Shown here one piece after another: positions 7,812 through 11,820 of a stretch of 11,820 bases of DNA. This DNA is from an uncultured Eubacteriales bacterium. Lineage in GTDB: Bacteria; Bacillota; Clostridia; Christensenellales; Aristaeellaceae. The position numbers and the translations under genes were made by a program. Numbering within the stretch: the stretch's first letter is position 1; each line of letters starts with the position of its first letter. The notes beneath the pieces were generated by a model, which was not told the DNA's origin, did no database searches, and saw nothing but the letters and a program-made list of their open reading frames with translations. The stretch is taken from assembly GCA_902796115.1 (NCBI GenBank), contig CADBNX010000155.1, forward strand, positions 1 through 11,820, written 5' to 3'.

Positions 7812-8951
7812 TCACTCCTTTGATGATATAGGCGGGAAATGCAGCAGTTCGCATTCCAGACGGCCGTTGTACAGCCGGATGCGTCTGTCCGCGCGCAGGG
7901 ACGCCACGCGTTCAAATCCGGAATGGTTGGTAATGACCGTCAGCGCGGAGCCGGGGTTGCGAAGCAGAAGCGGGCGGTATTCGCGGTAGAGTTTTTCGCA
8001 TGCGGCTCTGTCCGACATACGTTCACCGTACGGCGGGTTTGAGAGGAAAACCGCGGGTGAGGGAAGCGTGACAGCGCGCAGATCCCGATTGGATACCGTG
8101 ACACGGTTTTCAAGCCCTGCCTGACGGATGTGCTGCCGGGCGAGGCGAAGCGCTTCCTCCGAAATATCGGAACCGGATATGCCGCGGATTTTTTCGGGAT
8201 CGAAGGCGGTTTTTGCTTCCGCGCGGATGCGGGACAGCGTTTTCGCGTCCGCTTTCTGCCATTTTTCCACATCGAAGGGACGGGTGAGCCCCGGTGCGCG
8301 TCCGGACTGAAGGAAAGCAGCTTCGACGAGGAGCGTGCCTGTTCCGCAGGTGAGATCGACCAGCGGAAGGCTGCAATCCCAGCCGCTGAAACGCACCATG
8401 GCGGCCGCGAGGGTTTCCCGCAGCGGTGCTTCTCCGTTCCAGGTGCGGTAACCGCGGCGGTTCAGCGCGTCACCGCACAGATCCACCGTCAGCCGCGCCA
8501 GGTCCCGGTGCAGGGAAACGTCCACTTTGTATCGGCTGCCGTTTTCGGGCAGCCGCACCAGACGGTACTGCGCGGACAGTTTATCGGCGACGGCTTTCTT
8601 GACGATCGACTGACAGTCGCGCACGCTCATCAGACGGGAACGGGCGCAGTGTCCGGTTACGGGAACGGCGCCGTCACGGGGAATCAGGTGCTGCCAGGGC
8701 GCGCGAAAGGCGAGCTGGTAGAGATCTTCAAAGGAAGTACAGACGCCTTCCGCCATCAAAAGCAGCACGCGATCCGCGCAGGCGAGGCGGAGCGCGGCCC
8801 GGAAAGCGTCTTCCAGCGTGCCGGAAAAACGCACACCGCCCTGTTCGGCTTTCGCGTCGGCAAAACCGAGAGACAGCAGCTCACGCTTGACGAAACCTTC
8901 CAGATTGAAGGTCGCTGTGGCAATAAAGGGAAAGACTCGCTTTTCTTCCAT
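7812..8951 (-). CDS. rlmL: THUMP-domain class I rRNA methyltransferase, RlmL-like (23S rRNA guanine-N2)
   Basis: The 379-residue protein belongs to the THUMP plus UPF0020 methyltransferase family. In E. coli this corresponds to the RlmL half of the RlmKL fusion, which makes m2G2445 in 23S rRNA; from memory, B. subtilis has the stand-alone homologue YpsC of similar size. It starts FIATATFNLEGFVKREL, typical of the family. A THUMP-like RNA-binding region covers about residues 45-155, ending DLCGDALNRRGYR. The Rossmann methyltransferase domain has the SAM-binding loop DLTCGTGTLLVEAA (199-212), an acidic SGSDIS at 259-264, and the catalytic motif NPPYGERM (305-312), typical of exocyclic-amine methylation. 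There is no fused RlmK domain. ATG 8951 follows an AGGGGG at 8962-8957 and lies about 44 nt downstream of the expected transcription start of a minus-strand promoter. It forms a bicistronic unit with fucU. The exact target base is inferred from homology. Confidence 0.92.
   Translation of the reverse strand: MEEKRVFPFIATATFNLEGFVKRELLSLGFADAKAEQGGVRFSGTLEDAFRAALRLACADRVLLLMAEGVCTSFEDLYQLAFRAPWQHLIPRDGAVPVTGHCARSRLMSVRDCQSIVKKAVADKLSAQYRLVRLPENGSRYKVDVSLHRDLARLTVDLCGDALNRRGYRTWNGEAPLRETLAAAMVRFSGWDCSLPLVDLTCGTGTLLVEAAFLQSGRAPGLTRPFDVEKWQKADAKTLSRIRAEAKTAFDPEKIRGISGSDISEEALRLARQHIRQAGLENRVTVSNRDLRAVTLPSPAVFLSNPPYGERMSDRAACEKLYREYRPLLLRNPGSALTVITNHSGFERVASLRADRRIRLYNGRLECELLHFPPISSKE
7814..7820 (-). 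promoter_or_regulatory. fucU ribosome-binding site inside the rlmL 3' end
   Basis: The minus strand reads AAGGAGT, 8 nt before the fucU start codon. It overlaps the rlmL stop codon (TGA at 7814-7812) and last codons. Ribosomes ending rlmL would therefore finish on the fucU initiation site, which supports co-transcription and possible translational coupling. Confidence 0.8.
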
Positions 8952-9001
8952 GGCATCCCCCTGCGGAAACTCTTTCCGGTGCAGCCCGGCCGGTCGTTTC
9001 C

Positions 9002-9031
9002 ATTATACCGTAAGAACGGGGAAAAGCGCAA
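9002..9031 (-). promoter_or_regulatory. Leftward SigA-type promoter for rlmL-fucU
   Basis: On the minus strand a perfect TATAAT -10 box (9007-9002) lies 18 bp downstream of TTGCGC (9031-9026), a weaker -35 that keeps the TTG. The predicted transcript start is near 8995, giving a leader of about 44 nt before the rlmL ATG. The -10 is embedded in CGGTATAAT, sharing CGGTATA with the palindrome in the opposing promoter. Confidence 0.65.
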
Positions 9032-9042
9032 ACAATTTCAGG

Positions 9043-9071
9043 TTGTTTTCGGTATACCGATATGATACAAT
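9043..9071 (+). promoter_or_regulatory. Rightward SigA-type promoter for the acyltransferase-lyase pair
   Basis: TTGTTT (9043-9048) and TACAAT (9066-9071) are separated by exactly 17 bp, and TG at 9063-9064 gives an extended -10 (TGATACAAT). Transcription should start near 9078, leaving a leader of about 76 nt before the ATG at 9154. It points away from the rlmL promoter; the two -35 elements are only 11 bp apart, so regulators or polymerase at one could affect the other. Confidence 0.75.
9049..9060. promoter_or_regulatory. Perfect 12-bp palindrome in promoter spacer, candidate operator
   Basis: TCGGTATACCGA is its own reverse complement and fills the first 12 bases of the 17-bp spacer between -35 and -10 of the rightward promoter. 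A repressor bound here would block polymerase. The half-site CGGTATA occurs again on the minus strand at 9010-9004, overlapping the leftward -10 box. The sequence is directly seen; the operator role is inferred and the binding protein is unknown. Confidence 0.45.
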
Positions 9072-9091
9072 AGCGGAGAGAAATCAGAAAA

Positions 9092-9108
9092 GCCGGCAAA
9101 CATCCGGC
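9092..9108 (+). other. First leader hairpin of the rightward transcript
   Basis: GCCGG (9092-9096) and CCGGC (9104-9108) can form a 5-bp GC-rich stem around a 7-nt loop, roughly 15-30 nt into the predicted leader. No U-tract follows, so it is not a terminator. It may protect the 5' end or be incidental. Confidence 0.35.
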
Positions 9109-9116
9109 CTGACAAT

Positions 9117-9134
9117 CAGAAGGGTCACCTTCTG
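9117..9134 (+). other. Second leader hairpin next to the Shine-Dalgarno sequence
   Basis: CAGAAGG (9117-9123) and CCTTCTG (9128-9134) form a perfect 7-bp stem with a GTCA loop. It ends 3 nt before the AAGGAG ribosome-binding site (9138-9143) of the acyltransferase gene. The right arm CCTT (9128-9131) could instead pair with AAGG of the ribosome-binding site, so the hairpin may keep that site free. The pairing is seen; the regulatory effect is inferred. Confidence 0.45.
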
Positions 9135-9153
9135 CAAAAGGAGAAAGACGGCG

Positions 9154-9702
9154 ATGCCGATGGATGACGAAATGTTCCGTGTCCTGACCGAATACTGCAA
9201 TCAATCCAACAACAGACAGGGAGACACGATGCGGGCGGAGATCCTCGGACTCGGGGGACGGGATATCCAGGTTGCACCCGGCGCGATCATCCGTATTCCG
9301 AAGGATCAGATCGGGCGGAACATTTATATCGGTCTCTACAGTTATCTGAACGGAAATGTCACGATCGGAGACAACACCCTGATCGGGCCGCACTGCTCCG
9401 TTGCCGCGGGAAACCACAAATTCGATCCCGCGACCGGGTATTTCTCCGCGCGAACGGAAAAAGACGGGGACGACAGCATCGTGATCGGAGAAGGTTCGTG
9501 GCTTGCCTCGAATGTGACGATTACGGCGGGTGTGAAACTCGGCAGGGCCAATCTGGTCTGTGCCGGCGCGGTTGTGACGAAATCCACGCCCGATTATGCC
9601 ATCATGGCGGGAATTCCGGCGGCACCCGTGGGACGGATCGATCCCGTGACGGGGGATTACTGCTGGTTTGCAAAGGAAAAGAAAAAGAATGAAGAAGCTT
9701 GA
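9154..9702 (+). CDS. Hexapeptide-repeat (left-handed beta-helix) O-acyltransferase
   Basis: The 182-residue protein belongs to the LbH acyltransferases (maltose/galactoside O-acetyltransferase-like), which usually move an acetyl group from acetyl-CoA to a sugar hydroxyl in the cytoplasm. Residues 1-30 look helical and hydrophilic. Hexapeptide repeats run through IGRNIYIGLYSYLNGNVTIGDNTLIG (53-78, quoted as consecutive repeats) and resume at IVIGEGSWLASNVTITAGVKLG (109-130). An inserted loop holds AAGNHKFD, with H88 the likely catalytic base. The C-terminal signature AGAVVTKSTPDYAIMAGIPAAPVGRI (137-162) is typical and is followed by a charged KEKKKNEE tail. ATG 9154 is chosen because AAGGAG (9138-9143) precedes it by 10 nt and a good promoter lies upstream. 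The frame stays open upstream to 8818, but that part is antisense to rlmL. It overlaps the lyase gene by 14 nt, suggesting a joint role in handling an acylated sugar. The acceptor is unknown. Confidence 0.85.
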   Translation: MPMDDEMFRVLTEYCNQSNNRQGDTMRAEILGLGGRDIQVAPGAIIRIPKDQIGRNIYIGLYSYLNGNVTIGDNTLIGPHCSVAAGNHKFDPATGYFSARTEKDGDDSIVIGEGSWLASNVTITAGVKLGRANLVCAGAVVTKSTPDYAIMAGIPAAPVGRIDPVTGDYCWFAKEKKKNEEA

Positions 9703-11820
9703 ACAGCGAAGAGAGAAACCATGCGAGCTTTTCCCGTTTCCGGAGGAGGGGCGGCTGGTGGAGGAAAACCCGCCCTGCCTTTCGTGGCTGAAGGTGCCGG
9801 GAGCGACGGAGTATACGGCGGTGATTTACCGGGACGGACAAAGGATCTGGAGCGGTACGACGGATCGGAATTATATCATCCCGGATCCGCTTCCCGCGCC
9901 CGGGGAATACGCATGGGACCTGTTTTGCGGAAACGCCGCGCGGGGAGAGATCCGTTTCATGCTTTCTTCCCGTGCCGTGGAGATCTGCCGCACGACGGGA
10001 AGCGCGCTGTATGATGCCGTTCCGGATGAGCGGCCCCGCCATCTTTTCTCTGCAGCGGATCTTACAGCGCTCAGGAAACGAACGAATGTGTGCGAAACCC
10101 TCCGCCGGAATATCCGCCTGGCGCTGATGAACGGAATGCCGGAGAGGCCCATGTTTCACCGCGATCCGGAAGCGCTGCCTTACCGCGAGTACTTCGGGCG
10201 TTTTCGGGATTACTGCGACCGCGACCTCATCGCCTGCGCGCTGGGATACGCCGTGCTCGGAGATGAGGACGCGGGCAAACACGCCAGGCAGCTTATGCTC
10301 ACTTTCTGTGACTGGAACCCTGAAGGCCCCTGTTCCCTGAACGGCCCCTGGGGGGACGAAGTGGGATTATCCCTGGCACGGTGCCTGCCTTCGGCCCTCG
10401 ACCTGTTATGGCCGCTGCTGACCGATAAGGAAAGAGACTATGCAGCGCGGACCGTTCACGCATACGGAGATCAGTGCCGGACACGGCTGAAACGACTGGA
10501 TTTTACGCAGAATCCGGGCAATTCCCACGCGGGACGCATCCCTGCTTATCTGGGAGAAGCGGCGGCCGTCCTGAAGGGTACCGGCGTTCAGGACCGGGAG
10601 GAGGCCGTCGGCTGGCTGGATTATGCCCTCGAAATTTACGGAGGGATTTTTCCCTATTACGGAACGCCGGACGGAGGCTGGGCGGAGGGCCCGTTCTATG
10701 CGTCGTCCTACACAAAATGGTACCTGCCGTTTTTTTCCCTGGTCGAACGGTTCACGGGGTGCCGCTTTCTGGACAGGCCGTTCTACCAGCGTCTGCCGCA
10801 GTTTTTTCTCCATTTTGCTTCCCCGGCTTTTGAGAATCACCCGTTCGGCGACGGTTACTGGTGCGGTTCCGAGGACGCTGAGTGGCCGGGCTTTTTCGCG
10901 CAGAATCCGCTGCGGGTTTACGCGGCGCGGACAGGTCCGCAGCTTGCGCTGAAGCGGGCAGAGGAAGCGGAAAAGACGGAACGGTACCTTCTTCATCTGC
11001 TGGATCTGTTTCTGCCGGAGGGAAAGGCGCCCCGGATCCTGCTGAACGGAGAAGCGGAGGACACGGCTGTTTTTCCGGACGCGGGATTTGTCAGCATGCA
11101 CACCGCGCTCGCCGATCCGGGAAGAGATCTCGCTGTTCTGGCGCGCGCTTCGAAATTCGGTTCAGACAGCCACAGGCACGCTGATCAGGGGTCGTTTGCG
11201 CTGTTCTGCGGCGGAGCCGCGCTTGTTTCGCCTTCAGGTTATTTCGGCAGGCAATACGGCTCCGAACATCACAGGAAATGGTGCAAAACGACACGGGCAC
11301 ATAACGCCATTCTGGTAAACGGGAAAGGGCAGGAGACGGATTCCATGGCTTCTTCCGGGAAGATCGTCTTCTGCCGGGACGACGGTGACAAAAAGACTGC
11401 GCTTCTCGATCTGAGCGATGCGTACCCGTCACTGGCATGCTGGCACAGGACACTGATCCTTGAAGAGGGGCGGCTTACCGTGACGGACGAGATCGAAGCC
11501 GTGAACGATGCCGTCGTTATTACATGGCCCCTGCATACACTGTCCGCGCCTGAGGCTGACGGAAATGCGATACAGCTTACCCGGAGCGGAATCGCCATGC
11601 GGGCGGAGCCCGGGGAAGGCGGGCTTGTCCTGCGCGGGATTCTTGACCGTTTTCCGGTGGATCTCAACGCCGGACAGCCGGATGCCTACCATGTGTCCAT
11701 GCCTCCCCAGTATCATGTTTTCTGGGAGACAGCGGCTGCGAAGCGGCACAGGATCACGGTCAGTCTGACCGTTCATCGTGTGACGGAGAAGGAAGAGCCG
11801 GGGCAGCCCGATCAACTGAG
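9689..11820 (+). CDS. Heparinase II/III-family polysaccharide lyase homologue (3' end outside window)
   Basis: The frame starting at ATG 9689 is open to the right edge: 710 residues are visible with no stop. An N-terminal beta module (about 25-90), with PPCLSW, LPAPGEYAWDLF and an Fn3-like look, precedes an alpha/alpha toroid region (about 115-450) and a C-terminal beta-sandwich (about 460 onward), the layout of heparinase II/III and related uronic-acid lyases. Candidate catalytic residues are H280 in GNSHAGR, Y337 in GGWAEGPFY, and H495/H497 in SHRHADQGSF. H280-Y337 spacing (57) is close to His202-Tyr257 of Pedobacter heparinase II as I remember it. The N-terminus MKKLEQRREKPCEL has no hydrophobic segment, so the enzyme should be cytoplasmic and act on imported oligosaccharides. 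An A-rich stretch with AAAGGA about 11 nt upstream serves as ribosome-binding site, and the start overlaps the acyltransferase gene by 14 nt. The substrate (heparan, another uronan, or other) cannot be assigned. Confidence 0.88.
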   Translation, partial: MKKLEQRREKPCELFPFPEEGRLVEENPPCLSWLKVPGATEYTAVIYRDGQRIWSGTTDRNYIIPDPLPAPGEYAWDLFCGNAARGEIRFMLSSRAVEICRTTGSALYDAVPDERPRHLFSAADLTALRKRTNVCETLRRNIRLALMNGMPERPMFHRDPEALPYREYFGRFRDYCDRDLIACALGYAVLGDEDAGKHARQLMLTFCDWNPEGPCSLNGPWGDEVGLSLARCLPSALDLLWPLLTDKERDYAARTVHAYGDQCRTRLKRLDFTQNPGNSHAGRIPAYLGEAAAVLKGTGVQDREEAVGWLDYALEIYGGIFPYYGTPDGGWAEGPFYASSYTKWYLPFFSLVERFTGCRFLDRPFYQRLPQFFLHFASPAFENHPFGDGYWCGSEDAEWPGFFAQNPLRVYAARTGPQLALKRAEEAEKTERYLLHLLDLFLPEGKAPRILLNGEAEDTAVFPDAGFVSMHTALADPGRDLAVLARASKFGSDSHRHADQGSFALFCGGAALVSPSGYFGRQYGSEHHRKWCKTTRAHNAILVNGKGQETDSMASSGKIVFCRDDGDKKTALLDLSDAYPSLACWHRTLILEEGRLTVTDEIEAVNDAVVITWPLHTLSAPEADGNAIQLTRSGIAMRAEPGEGGLVLRGILDRFPVDLNAGQPDAYHVSMPPQYHVFWETAAAKRHRITVSLTVHRVTEKEEPGQPDQL

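Noticed and set aside
8986..8993. CCGGCCGG palindrome near the predicted start of the leftward transcript.
   Set aside because: Short GC-only palindromes are expected by chance in this GC-rich DNA, and no longer symmetry surrounds it.
8130..9065. A 311-codon plus-strand open frame opposite rlmL.
   Set aside because: It is antisense to a clear methyltransferase, runs through both divergent promoters, and has no ribosome-binding site or recognisable domain.
8818..9153. An upstream in-frame extension of the acyltransferase to an ATG at 8818.
   Set aside because: The extension is antisense to rlmL and crosses the promoter at 9043-9071. A good ribosome-binding site at 9138-9143 supports ATG 9154, which gives a family-length protein.
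9721..10014. A short plus-strand frame starting at ATG 9721.
   Set aside because: It is out of frame with the lyase, which covers the same bases with clear family features from ATG 9689.

Overview
The window looks like the chromosome of a fairly GC-rich Clostridia-type member of the Bacillota. The main evidence is a full-length PolC-type replicative DNA polymerase, a Gram-positive hallmark, directly downstream of dxr, rseP and ispG. That is the clostridial form of the cluster; from memory, Bacillus subtilis has proS where ispG sits here. Consensus-like Shine-Dalgarno sequences and sigma-70/SigA-type promoters fit this. I cannot name the genus from sequence alone.

Positions 1-7323 (+ strand) are one compact co-directional block: the 3' part of dxr, then rseP, ispG and polC. 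Gaps are 17 and 13 nt, and ispG overlaps polC by 14 nt. The block combines two steps of the MEP isoprenoid pathway, a membrane-embedded site-2 protease and the replicative polymerase. Its promoter lies upstream of the window.

Positions 7365-8951 (- strand) hold a two-gene unit that converges on polC. A THUMP-domain 23S rRNA guanine-N2 methyltransferase (rlmL-like) is followed 6 nt later by fucU, an L-fucose mutarotase whose ribosome-binding site lies inside the end of rlmL. A 41-nt gap with a weak hairpin separates fucU from polC.

Positions 8952-9153 are a divergent control region with one convincing promoter in each direction. A perfect 12-bp palindrome sits in the spacer of the rightward promoter. 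The rightward leader carries two small hairpins, the second just before the Shine-Dalgarno sequence.

Positions 9154-11820 (+ strand) encode a left-handed beta-helix (hexapeptide-repeat) acyltransferase. It overlaps by 14 nt a heparinase II/III-family polysaccharide lyase homologue that runs off the right edge. The lyase has no signal peptide and so appears cytoplasmic. This pair and fucU are the only accessory, carbohydrate-related content. No mobile element, CRISPR array, tRNA or rRNA was recognised. Most of the window is conserved housekeeping; the control region at 8952-9153 and the acyltransferase-lyase pair deserve the closest look.
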